Source of the DNA: DYEP01 sp040755615
Lineage (GTDB): Bacteria > Bacillota > Sulfobacillia > DUSP01 > DYEP01
Direction of reading: 5' to 3'
Assembly (NCBI GenBank): GCA_040755615.1
Contig: JBFMAL010000023.1
Location: 1 to 46,870, forward strand
Length of the DNA stretch: 46,870 nucleotides
Positions 8,173-16,477 of the stretch are shown here, in pieces. The stretch's first letter is position 1. Each line of letters begins with the position of its first letter. Both the position numbers and the translations under genes were made by a program. Below the pieces are notes generated by a model. That model did not search any database and had not been told where the DNA came from. It saw only the letters and a program-made list of their open reading frames with translations.

Positions 8173-8991
8173 GTGCTCGAGTTTACGAAGATGTCCGGTT
8201 GTGGCAACGACTTTATCATTATTGACAACCGGAACGGGGTATTTACCAGCCATACTTTGAGCTCATGGGCCAAGGCGCTGTGCCGGCGCCGCATATCCCT
8301 TGGTGCTGACGGGCTCCTGGTTATTGAGGCCTCGCGCTCGCGCAGCCACATGTTCATGATGAGACTATTTAATCCGGACGGCAGTGAGGGGGAGATGTGC
8401 GGGAACGGCGCTCGGTGCGCGGCGCGCTGGGCGTACGAGAACATTCGCCCGGCATCCAGGGAGTTCGAGTTCAACACACTTGCGGGCCCTGTCAGGGCAC
8501 TGGTACGCGAAGACGGTTTGGTTAGGCTGGAGATGCCGCGGCCTTCGGAGATTGTAAGGCGGAAATTGATTGTGGGGGATGGAGAACGAGAAGTATACTT
8601 CCTGAGAGTGGGAGTTCCCCATACCGTGGTGTTAATGAACGGCGCGTGGGAGGCATCTGATGAGTATATCAGGGAAACCGGAAGAAGAATCAGGTACGAT
8701 GCGCAGTTTGCTGACGGTACGAACGTCAACTTCGTGGATTCCGGGCCTCATGAGATCCGTGTCAGGACATACGAGCGAGGTGTAGAAGAGGAAACCCTAG
8801 CGTGTGGGACGGGTGCAACCGCCTCTGCTGTCGTATGCCGCGGGTTAGGACTTGTGGATCCCACGGTAAAGGTGAGGACCAAGGGCGGGGTACTGGTGGT
8901 CGACCTTGCTGCTGACAGGCCCTACCTTACGGCTGATGCAAGGTTTATCGCGGCGGGGACGGTGTGTAAAGATGCGCTTTCAGCAACGTGA
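8173..8991 (+). CDS. dapF: Diaminopimelate epimerase
   Basis: Cytoplasmic PLP-independent epimerase that converts LL- to meso-diaminopimelate for lysine and peptidoglycan synthesis. At 272 residues it matches family size. The two catalytic cysteines are visible: Cys76 in EMCGNGARC and Cys211 in LACGTGATAS. The N-terminal signature is KMSGCGNDFIIID, and substrate-binding segments ADGLLV, FNPDGSEGEMCGNGA and FADGTNVNFV are in place. Start is GTG behind GAAGGAGTG. No other lysine-pathway genes are adjacent; the next gene (GNAT) follows closely. Confidence 0.95.
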   Translation: MLEFTKMSGCGNDFIIIDNRNGVFTSHTLSSWAKALCRRRISLGADGLLVIEASRSRSHMFMMRLFNPDGSEGEMCGNGARCAARWAYENIRPASREFEFNTLAGPVRALVREDGLVRLEMPRPSEIVRRKLIVGDGEREVYFLRVGVPHTVVLMNGAWEASDEYIRETGRRIRYDAQFADGTNVNFVDSGPHEIRVRTYERGVEEETLACGTGATASAVVCRGLGLVDPTVKVRTKGGVLVVDLAADRPYLTADARFIAAGTVCKDALSAT

Positions 8992-9087
8992 TATGTGTCC
9001 AGCGGACAGCAGCATGGTAACAGGCGGCCTCATACACTGGGAATATATGGAGCCAGACGACAGGAGGGACGCGTTATCACCGTAACA

Positions 9088-9561
9088 GTGACGAAAGCAG
9101 CGCTCACCGTGCGCCGGGCGACTGCCGGCGAATCCAAGGCGTTGACCGATATTGCATGCAGGTCCGAGGCATACTGGGGCTATGACCCCGTTTTCATCGA
9201 GCGGTTTGAGTGCGTGTATCAGGTAACCGAGAAGTTCATCAATGAAAACCCGACCTTTCTGATGCAACAGGACAGTGAAATAGTGGCGTTTTACGGCCTC
9301 CTAATGGGACCGGAGGTGTCCCTTGAATACTTCTTTGTCGAGCCCAGGTATATAGGGAAAGGATACGGCAGGTTGTTGTGGAAACACTTGGTTGAACGCT
9401 GTAAGGAGTTGGGCATTGGAGAGTTTCACATAGTGACGAGTCCGCAGGCAAAGGAATTCTACGTGAAAATGGGGGCGGTACCCCGTGGTGAGGTCGAGTC
9501 TCTCCTCAGGAAAGGGCGAATGGTTCCGTTACTCGCGTACACTGTGTGCAGGAACACCTGA
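9088..9561 (+). CDS. GNAT-family N-acetyltransferase
   Basis: A single GNAT domain follows the pattern LTVRRATAGESKALTDIA, then FFVEPRYIGKGYGRLLWKHL (acetyl-CoA pyrophosphate loop, R/Q-x-x-G-x-G/A form GKGYG), then HIVTSPQAKEFYVKMGAVP (the end of the fold). The frame is open from a GTG at 8995, directly behind dapF. That region has no ribosome binding site, and the fold begins only at about residue 35, so I prefer GTG 9088; GGAGGG at 9063-9068 is a little far from it. The substrate is unknown. Confidence 0.8.
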   Translation: MTKAALTVRRATAGESKALTDIACRSEAYWGYDPVFIERFECVYQVTEKFINENPTFLMQQDSEIVAFYGLLMGPEVSLEYFFVEPRYIGKGYGRLLWKHLVERCKELGIGEFHIVTSPQAKEFYVKMGAVPRGEVESLLRKGRMVPLLAYTVCRNT

Positions 9562-9619
9562 CGTGTCAAGCAGGCATGCTTAAGGCAGAGCTGTGGAGCA
9601 AAGGAGGAGGGGTCGGAAG

Positions 9620-10834
9620 ATGACCGAGATCATTCAAAACCGGGAGTACAGAAAGAGGGCACTGAAAGAACTGATTATGGAACTTCACGAGGGACGAAGC
9701 GTGGAGGAGGTCAGGAGCCGGTTTGAAAAGCTGTTCAAGGGAGTATCTGCGCAGGAAATCTCCGACATGGAGCAGGACCTCATAGCCGAAGGACTTCCTG
9801 TGGAGGAAGTCCAGCGCCTGTGCGACGTGCATGCGGCGGTGTTCAAGGGGTCGATCGAGGAGATACACCACCCCGACGAGACGCCAGGGCATCCTGTTCA
9901 CACTTTTAGGCTTGAAAACAAAGAGATAAAAAAGCTCATTGAAAACCGGATCAAACCGCACCTTGAAGCATTCAAAACCTCGGACAGCCCGGAGAACGTC
10001 TCAAGACTTGCGGACGACTTCGAAAAACTATGGGAAGTGGATAAGCACTACAGCAGGAAAGAAAACCTGCTGTTCCCGTTCCTCGAAAAGGCGGGTATTA
10101 CCGCTCCGCCCAAGGTGATGTGGGGAGTTGACGATGAGATACGCGCGGGCATAAAGGGGGTACGGGAAGCGCTCGCCGGCTACCGGGGTGACAAAGACTT
10201 ACTTGCGGCGAAAATTGAGCAGACTCTGAACAAAGTATCCGAGATGGTTTTCAAAGAAGAAAACATACTGTTCCCGATGGCACTGCAAACACTCACGGAA
10301 GCCCAGTGGATCGAGATAGAAAACGAAAGCGATGAGGTGGGGTACTGCCTGACCGAGCCTGCCGGCAAGTGGCGGCGCAGGGTCATTCAGGACGCAGAGC
10401 ATCACAGAGAACTGATGAAAGAGGCAGAAGGATCTGTCCGCTTTGAAACGGGAGCGCTCAGCGCAAAGGAAATCGAAGCGATTGTCGATCACCTGCCTGT
10501 CGACATTACATTCGTGGACAAAGACGACAGGGTTAAATACTTTTCCCGGGGACAAGAGCGCATCTTCGTCAGGACCAAGGCGGTCATCGGCCGGAAGGTC
10601 CAGAACTGTCATCCACCAGGGAGCGTGCACATCGTAGAAAAGCTAGTCAGCGATTTCAAGTCAGGAAAGAAGGACCACGAAGACTTCTGGATCAGACTGG
10701 GGGAGGCATTCGTATATATCCGGTACTTCGCTGTGAGGGGTAAAAACGGAGAATATCTCGGAACTCTTGAAGTCACCCAGAATATTGCGCCGATCATGGA
10801 ACTGAAGGGAGAGAAGCGTCTGGTTACGGATTGA
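9620..10834 (+). CDS. DUF438 - hemerythrin-like - PAS protein
   Basis: About 404 residues. The N-terminal 70 residues match the DUF438 pattern (LKELIMELHEGRSVEEVRSR followed by ISDMEQDLIAEGLPVEEVQR). The central part (about 80-245) is a hemerythrin-type HHE four-helix region with HPVHTF, DKHYSRKENLLFPFLEKAG and KEENILFPMAL, whose His and Glu residues can bind a di-iron centre. A C-terminal PAS domain (about 290-400) contains PVDITFVDKDDRVKYFS and EYLGTLEVTQNI. Family members are thought to sense oxygen, nitric oxide or redox state in anaerobes. Start ATG 9620 sits behind GGAGGAGGGG. It is soluble and transcribed alone. Confidence 0.88.
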   Translation: MTEIIQNREYRKRALKELIMELHEGRSVEEVRSRFEKLFKGVSAQEISDMEQDLIAEGLPVEEVQRLCDVHAAVFKGSIEEIHHPDETPGHPVHTFRLENKEIKKLIENRIKPHLEAFKTSDSPENVSRLADDFEKLWEVDKHYSRKENLLFPFLEKAGITAPPKVMWGVDDEIRAGIKGVREALAGYRGDKDLLAAKIEQTLNKVSEMVFKEENILFPMALQTLTEAQWIEIENESDEVGYCLTEPAGKWRRRVIQDAEHHRELMKEAEGSVRFETGALSAKEIEAIVDHLPVDITFVDKDDRVKYFSRGQERIFVRTKAVIGRKVQNCHPPGSVHIVEKLVSDFKSGKKDHEDFWIRLGEAFVYIRYFAVRGKNGEYLGTLEVTQNIAPIMELKGEKRLVTD

Positions 10835-10948
10835 GGCCAGTGCCGGCGGGCTTTCGCTGATCAATCAGGGCCTGGCGCAGGCACGTCCCCATAAAAACCG
10901 CAGGCGGACTTGCCCCGCACAGGCCTTTACATTCCATCCGCAGTCTCT

Positions 10949-13168
10949 TCAATCGCGTGAGATCCTTCTTTGGCGGGTGGCACCTCGAGATACGATCAAC
11001 CGGAGCCAGCAGAAGCGGACCGGACCCAGTTCCCGGATTAACAGCCGCCCGAGAGCGGAGCGCAGCTTCTGCGCTGAATCTATGGCCACGTGCGCCGTCG
11101 CAGGGTCGATATCGCGCCCGTAGCGGGCCTGGCCGTACCAATCCGCCAGGGCCCGCAGACGCAGGCCTTCATCAGGAAAACGCTCTGCCAGTCTGGCAGC
11201 GTACCGCGCTGGTGTCTCTGCGGGCAAAGGGGAGAGCCCGAAATCCGCAAGCAGGCTCACGAGCCCGGCATATGCCCGTCGGACCGAAGCGGCAGGATTG
11301 ATATGGGCAGCGGACGCAGAAAGCCTCTCCCGGCGGCGGATGCCGACGGCTGACCAGCCTGCACGCGCTCCCAGCAGGGCCAGCGCAGCGGCGAATATCA
11401 AGACCGGGGATGGGCCGTTCCGGCTTGCGCGTGCACCTTCGCCGCTCGGGAACCTGATATCGGAGTCGTCGACCAGGTCGCGCAGGGAGGGAAGGGCGAG
11501 CGTAGCCCCTCCGGGCCCGACGGAGACCCCGCCTGCAGCGGTCGTCTCCTTTGGCAAGCTCTGCTCGTGATCAACCGGCGGAAACGATGGGGTCGGTTCA
11601 AACGGTACCCAGCCATAACCTGGGAAGTAAGCTTCGACCCAAGCGTGGGCGTGGGCGTTGGTAATATCCAGGGTTTCATGATCGGCAGTGAATTTCACGG
11701 CGTATCCCTCGACCCAGCGACTGGGAATACCCAGCGTTCGAAGCATCACCGCCATGGCGGTCGAATGGTACGAGCAGTATCCCCGCCTTAGATCGAATAG
11801 GAAGAAGTCGACGAAATCACGACCGGGAGGTGTGGGAGGAGGATCCAGGGAGTAAGGGATCGTTCGGAGATAGGTTTCGACCGCACGGGCTTGGTCGTAG
11901 GGGTGTCCTTCGCCTGCTACCTGCCGCGCCAGGTCGACCACACGCTGCGGCAACGGCGCAGGGAGGCGAAGGTATGGCCCCATGTCCGGGTCGGCTTGCC
12001 ATGTTCGATGCTCGCCAGATAACTCTCTTATCTGACCTGAACTATACTGAGGCACCCTAGACAGGACAGAGTACACTTCGCCACGGTTCAGGGCCCGCGG
12101 TGACAGTAGATTGCTATCTTGATCGGCAAGGAAAGGCCCGTCGGCCAGCCGGGCGGTTTTCGGCTCAAGGACAGCGAATAGCGTTGTCACTGGACCCTCC
12201 AGTACAGCAAATTCAAGGACCAAAACGTTCGCGGGAACTGACGGGGCCGGTCCGGCGCTGATAGCAGCACCACCGGCGTACTCACCATACTCGCAACCGC
12301 GACTGTACCAGGCCCGCCCAGTGTAAGTATTTCGGATCACCCCTCGCAGGTACAACGTCTGTGGCACGGCCTCGCCGCGGACGCGGAGTCGCAACACCGG
12401 GGTGTGATCGGTGCTGACCGGTCCGCCTAGTTCATCAGGGTTCTTTCCAAAGCCGGAGCGGGCAAGAGAGAACTGGAACCGGAGGCCGGTGCCGTAGCCT
12501 TCGGGGCCACGCAGGTCTTGTAAAGAGGGGAAGGCCTCCGCAAGGCGCCTTGATACTGCGTCGATAGTGATAGGTCGGAAATGATTGGGCAGGATCTGGG
12601 ATACGCCGGCCACAACAAACACGATGAATAAACCATAGACGGCAGCACGGCGGGCACTGTGCCCCACATCGCTAACTTGCCGCTTCACTGCCAGGTAAGC
12701 CGAAAGCGACATACCGGCGATGAGATGCACGACCAGATAACGGAAAGCGACATCTACGTAGAATAACCACTGGACGGTGAACGCAGTGCAACCAGCGGCC
12801 ACCAGCCACAGCACATCTCCTTGCCAGAGGATCAAGACAAAGAATGAGATGGATATCAACAGACACAGGGTGACGTGAAGCAGCGGGATGGCTGGGATCA
12901 CGCCCCAGGCCAGGGCGGTGACCCGGTCCGGCCACAGCCGCCAAGCGATTGAGACAACCGTAACCGACACCATGGTCAATATCAGAACAATTCTCGGATA
13001 GGTGCAGATCGCGTATCCGAGCAGCGTGGCAGCTAACATCCACGCGGCAAGAGTCGGCGCTACATGAGCATACCCAGATCCCAGCCCAGTCGCGATGGAC
13101 AGGCTGAGCGTACCCGCCAGAACACTTACAGCCATCAGTACTATCATGCGATCAACGGCCTGTCGCAT
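10949..13168 (-). CDS. TgpA-like membrane transglutaminase
   Basis: The 739-residue protein has a cluster of N-terminal membrane helices (residues about 8-195) and an extracytoplasmic transglutaminase-like core. The core has catalytic Cys465 in RRGYCSYHSTAMAVML and His508 in AHAHAWVEAYFPGYGW, with the partner Asp/Glu region FEPTPSF. A further membrane helix lies near 590-610, followed by a cytoplasmic DUF4129-like tail. Its start overlaps the DUF58 gene by 17 bases and has GGGAGGGG ahead. The MoxR/DUF58/transglutaminase trio is a widespread conserved cluster thought to act on cell-envelope or secreted proteins; the substrate is unknown. Confidence 0.9.
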   Translation of the reverse strand: MRQAVDRMIVLMAVSVLAGTLSLSIATGLGSGYAHVAPTLAAWMLAATLLGYAICTYPRIVLILTMVSVTVVSIAWRLWPDRVTALAWGVIPAIPLLHVTLCLLISISFFVLILWQGDVLWLVAAGCTAFTVQWLFYVDVAFRYLVVHLIAGMSLSAYLAVKRQVSDVGHSARRAAVYGLFIVFVVAGVSQILPNHFRPITIDAVSRRLAEAFPSLQDLRGPEGYGTGLRFQFSLARSGFGKNPDELGGPVSTDHTPVLRLRVRGEAVPQTLYLRGVIRNTYTGRAWYSRGCEYGEYAGGAAISAGPAPSVPANVLVLEFAVLEGPVTTLFAVLEPKTARLADGPFLADQDSNLLSPRALNRGEVYSVLSRVPQYSSGQIRELSGEHRTWQADPDMGPYLRLPAPLPQRVVDLARQVAGEGHPYDQARAVETYLRTIPYSLDPPPTPPGRDFVDFFLFDLRRGYCSYHSTAMAVMLRTLGIPSRWVEGYAVKFTADHETLDITNAHAHAWVEAYFPGYGWVPFEPTPSFPPVDHEQSLPKETTAAGGVSVGPGGATLALPSLRDLVDDSDIRFPSGEGARASRNGPSPVLIFAAALALLGARAGWSAVGIRRRERLSASAAHINPAASVRRAYAGLVSLLADFGLSPLPAETPARYAARLAERFPDEGLRLRALADWYGQARYGRDIDPATAHVAIDSAQKLRSALGRLLIRELGPVRFCWLRLIVSRGATRQRRISRD

Positions 13169-14336
13169 GACGTACCCCTCCCACCGTGAGCAGGTCCTCG
13201 GTCCGATTCAGGATCAGCACGTCTATCCCCGCCTGTCGTAAATACCCGGTTGACGTTCCTTGCGCTGGCCCGATCAAAAACAGGATAACGCCGAACCCGC
13301 CGGTCGCGAGGCGCAACAGCGATAGCACTAGTTCGGGCGACAGGGACGGAGTGACTACCGCGATTGTGGACCGTAACGGTAGGTGCCTGCTTTCCACGGC
13401 CAGGACCTGGGCCAACGGCACCCGCCCGTCAGCGGTAACCCTGGCCAGACCTTCGAGGTACTCGTACAGCTTACGCTGGCCCTTGCCGGAAGGAATCGCG
13501 AAGCGATCCGAGCCATGGGCAACAAGACCTATATCAAACCCCCTGCGCAAAGCGTAATGGGCAATGGCCAGGGCAACCTCCACCGCCATATCCTTTGTGG
13601 TTTCGGCGACGGCTGACGTTGCCAGATCAAGAAAAATATGCATCTGAGTGGTTGCTGTAAGTTCGTATTCTACCACGTACGGGCTCTGCAGGTGGGCGGA
13701 TGTCCGCCAGTGGATCCGCCGCGGGTTATCACCGTGACGGAAAGGCCTGAGCTCAGCGGGGTTGGACGGATCCTCGAACGCTTTCTGTCGGGTCCGGAGC
13801 CTGCCGAAAGGCTGACACACAGGGACTGGCAAATGGTCTACGACCACGAGACGAGGGTAGACCGTGAGGTGGCCAGATCCTTGGAAATTTAACCGGACCC
13901 GGAAGATTCCGAACGGATCCCCGGTAACCAGTTCCACCGGACCGGGCATATAGTGGCCACGCCGGCGGCAGGTAAGGGAGTAAGAGGTTACTGCGCTGCT
14001 GAGAGGTCCCGGGTTCAGGTGCAGCACCGGAGCAGCCTCGCCTGAGACCAGGGCTGCGAAGTGGTCTGTGAGCGTCGCCCATGGTAATGGGTAGAATCCA
14101 TCGTTATATAGCTTGAGGCGGACGGTGATGGACTGGCCGGATGAGACTCGCTGGCGGTCCAGGTCGTAGGAAAGGCTGAGGTTGCGCGTCAGCGCCACCG
14201 CCCACGCGTAAGAAACGAGCAGGATCCCGCTGAACACGTACAGCAGGAAATAAGGCAGCGGTCCGCCTACGAAGCGCGCCAGCGCAAGAGCGAGCACGGC
14301 CAGGACGAAGTAGCGGCGGTCTCTAACGGCGACCAT
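13152..14336 (-). CDS. DUF58 domain protein
   Basis: About 394 residues. Two closely spaced N-terminal membrane helices (YFVLAVLALALARFVG and YFLLYVFSGILLVSYAW) are followed by a beta-rich domain and the DUF58 hallmark RPFRHGDNPRRIHWRTSAH (near residue 210). A von Willebrand A-like region follows, including HIFLDLATSA. The preferred start is ATG 14336, with GGAGAGG ahead; the frame is open about 17 residues further upstream without a suitable signal. It overlaps both neighbours, which indicates tight translational coupling. DUF58 proteins are predicted partners of the MoxR chaperone. Confidence 0.88.
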   Translation of the reverse strand: MVAVRDRRYFVLAVLALALARFVGGPLPYFLLYVFSGILLVSYAWAVALTRNLSLSYDLDRQRVSSGQSITVRLKLYNDGFYPLPWATLTDHFAALVSGEAAPVLHLNPGPLSSAVTSYSLTCRRRGHYMPGPVELVTGDPFGIFRVRLNFQGSGHLTVYPRLVVVDHLPVPVCQPFGRLRTRQKAFEDPSNPAELRPFRHGDNPRRIHWRTSAHLQSPYVVEYELTATTQMHIFLDLATSAVAETTKDMAVEVALAIAHYALRRGFDIGLVAHGSDRFAIPSGKGQRKLYEYLEGLARVTADGRVPLAQVLAVESRHLPLRSTIAVVTPSLSPELVLSLLRLATGGFGVILFLIGPAQGTSTGYLRQAGIDVLILNRTEDLLTVGGVRHATGR

Positions 14337-15288
14337 GACTCGACCTCTCCGTTGGCACGGGGGCCTGCCCGAGGATGTGGCGCACAACTTGTTCAGGGGT
14401 CTGCCCGTACAGCCGCGCCTCCGGCTTTAGCAGTATTCTATGAGGGAGCGTGATGGATGCCACCTCTATGATGTCGTCAGGTACGACATAATCGCGCCCT
14501 CTCATGAGGGCCAGTGCCCGGGCACAGCGGAACGTGGCGATCGAGCCACGGGGGCTTGCCCCCAGGTAAACATCTGCATGCTGCCGCGTGCGCTCAACGA
14601 TACGTACGATGTAGTGACGCAGGTCAGGGTGGACGTAGATGCTACTCACCGCGTCCTGCAGAGCAATCACATCGGCGGCGGTGACCACGGGCTCCACCTT
14701 TGCGAGGGGGTGTTCCCGTTCCAGGCGAAGCAGGATTTCGGCCTCTTCCGCAGCGTGCGGGTAGCCTAGGCTTACCCTGATCAAGAACCGGTCGAGCTGG
14801 GCCTCAGGAAGAGGAAAGGTGCCCTCGTACTCGATGGGGTTCTGGGTGGCTAAGACCAGAAACGGCCGCGGCAAAGGATAGCTCACGCCGTCGACCGTCA
14901 CCTGCTGCTCCTCCATGCATTCAAGGAGGCTCGACTGCGTCTTGGGTGATGCCCGGTTGATCTCATCCGCGAGGATGATCTGACCCATGATCGGACCCGG
15001 CCGGTACTCGAACGTCGCTGTTGCTTCGTTGAACACTGTTACGCCGGTGATGTCAGATGGCAAGAGGTCCGGCGTAAACTGGATCCGCCGGAAATTACAA
15101 CCCAGGGCCCTGGCCAGGGCACGCACGAGGGTGGTTTTGCCTACCCCCGGCACGTCCTCCACCAGGACGTGCCCCTGGCAGATCAGTGCGAGAAGTACAT
15201 ACTCAATCACGCACCTCTTTCCCACGATGGCCTGTTGAACACTATCCAGCACCGCGGAGATCTTTTCCCTGGCCTTACCTGTCTCCAC
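14323..15288 (-). CDS. MoxR-family AAA+ ATPase
   Basis: The 321-residue cytoplasmic chaperone-like ATPase shows Walker A VPGVGKTTLVRALA, Walker B QIILADEINRASPKTQSS, sensor 1 FLVLATQNPIEYEG and arginine-finger region LPEAQLDRFL. This is the classic MoxR pattern. Start is GTG 15288 behind GGGAGG. It heads the operon with the DUF58 and transglutaminase genes. MoxR proteins are thought to remodel or insert cofactors into partner von Willebrand A proteins; the DUF58 protein is the obvious candidate partner. Confidence 0.92.
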   Translation of the reverse strand: METGKAREKISAVLDSVQQAIVGKRCVIEYVLLALICQGHVLVEDVPGVGKTTLVRALARALGCNFRRIQFTPDLLPSDITGVTVFNEATATFEYRPGPIMGQIILADEINRASPKTQSSLLECMEEQQVTVDGVSYPLPRPFLVLATQNPIEYEGTFPLPEAQLDRFLIRVSLGYPHAAEEAEILLRLEREHPLAKVEPVVTAADVIALQDAVSSIYVHPDLRHYIVRIVERTRQHADVYLGASPRGSIATFRCARALALMRGRDYVVPDDIIEVASITLPHRILLKPEARLYGQTPEQVVRHILGQAPVPTERSSHGRR

Positions 15289-15715
15289 TTGTGCCGACCT
15301 CCCGAAGACTCACTCATCGCGCTTACCTTCTACGAGGGCGGAGGAATTCCTTCCGACTGTAACACGGCGCCCGAATGTGCTTGCCAGGGCAAAGGGCTAC
15401 ATGAGCTGGCCAATTCTTGCGACGCTACGGGCCAGATGATCGTGATGTTGGCAGACGGCTCGCCGCTCATGCAAAGTCACACCTCTCGGACTCCACCACG
15501 AGCACGTCAAGCCTTTATACCGTCGAGCACCGATCACCGTGTCCACCCTTACCTGGCGCCGGGGGCTGCATTCATCTTCAGCTCATCTGACCAGTATTAA
15601 CTTTCACCTGGTACATCTGGGTCGGGCCGACCGCTCTGCACCGCCCAGCAATGACGGACTTACTTGGTTTACTAAGATCAGGGATGTGCTGTGCGACTTG
15701 TGGGGGAGTGATACT
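15289..15715. other. Divergent intergenic region between moxR-like and HIRAN genes
   Basis: About 430 bases between divergent genes, expected to hold promoters for both. I find no -10/-35 pair good enough to assign. A plus-strand frame is open from 15539 into the HIRAN gene but lacks a ribosome binding site and family similarity, so it was not used as the start. Confidence 0.4.
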
Positions 15716-16375
15716 ATGAAAGACGTCATTGCACAGCTGTATGGCGATGGAAACCTGATGAAGTATCAGGGTAATGAACTCGATCTACCTTTCATCCTTG
15801 CCGCCATTCACCTGCTAAGGCAGGGCGCCATGGCGGCTGCAACCAGGTATCTCGGGGTTGTGAACCGCTGGAGCAAGGATGCTATTGGCTTGATCAAGGC
15901 AAGCGTTCCTCAAGATGTCCTGTTGAACGCAGCTGCTGAGGATTGGCATGGTTCTTTTGATGGTGCCCACAGGGATACACTGGCTCTTTTGTGGGGAGCG
16001 GTACTTGGAGACTGCTGCAGCGATATCTACGACTATTATCTAAAAACAGCGAAGTTTTGCACACGGGTCGTCGGCCTCGGCTATGAGGACAGACTGCATA
16101 ACCTTACGTACGTGTCTAAAGGGGAACCGGTGGCCTTAGTGTGGGAGCCTCAGAACCCGCATGACCCGTGTGCCGTAAAGGTGGTGGCGCCGCGAGGGGG
16201 GGCTCTAGGTTACCTGCGACGCACGATTTCAAAGCATGTAGTAAGACGCATGCAGCAGGGTGAGGTGTTTGCAGGGTCCATCGCGGCCATCCTCGGAGAG
16301 GAGTTTTCCGTGAATGAAAGGTTGTACCTGACTGTAAAGAGCGCAGTCTTTGAGGATTCACCGGAAGGCGAATGA
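15716..16375 (+). CDS. Stand-alone HIRAN-domain protein
   Basis: A 219-residue soluble protein. The C-terminal 95 residues (about 115-210) have the HIRAN pattern: FCTRVVGLGYEDRLHNL, GEPVALVWEPQNPHDPCAVK, GGALGYLRRTISKHVVRRMQ. The N-terminal 110 residues are helical and unassigned. HIRAN domains bind 3' ends or unusual DNA, as in HLTF, and are often fused to helicases or nucleases; here there is no such fusion and no helicase neighbour. Start ATG 15716 is behind GGGGGAGTG. It is followed by a 32-bp palindrome that probably terminates transcription. Confidence 0.8.
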   Translation: MKDVIAQLYGDGNLMKYQGNELDLPFILAAIHLLRQGAMAAATRYLGVVNRWSKDAIGLIKASVPQDVLLNAAAEDWHGSFDGAHRDTLALLWGAVLGDCCSDIYDYYLKTAKFCTRVVGLGYEDRLHNLTYVSKGEPVALVWEPQNPHDPCAVKVVAPRGGALGYLRRTISKHVVRRMQQGEVFAGSIAAILGEEFSVNERLYLTVKSAVFEDSPEGE

Positions 16376-16413
16376 ACGGGCGTAACGAACCGGAAATGCC
16401 AAGATATGTAAAC

Positions 16414-16445
16414 AAGTAGTGGGCCGGCATGCCGGCCCACTACTT
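16414..16445. terminator. Perfect 32-bp palindrome, probable bidirectional terminator
   Basis: The sequence from AAGTAGTGGGCCGGCA to its exact reverse complement forms a 16-bp stem with no unpaired loop. It lies between convergent genes (HIRAN on plus, antiporter on minus). Only a short T-run follows on either side, so termination is likely but not certain. Confidence 0.65.
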
Positions 16446-16477
16446 TCAGGGCCCTGATGCTCCGGTCAAATAAGGCT

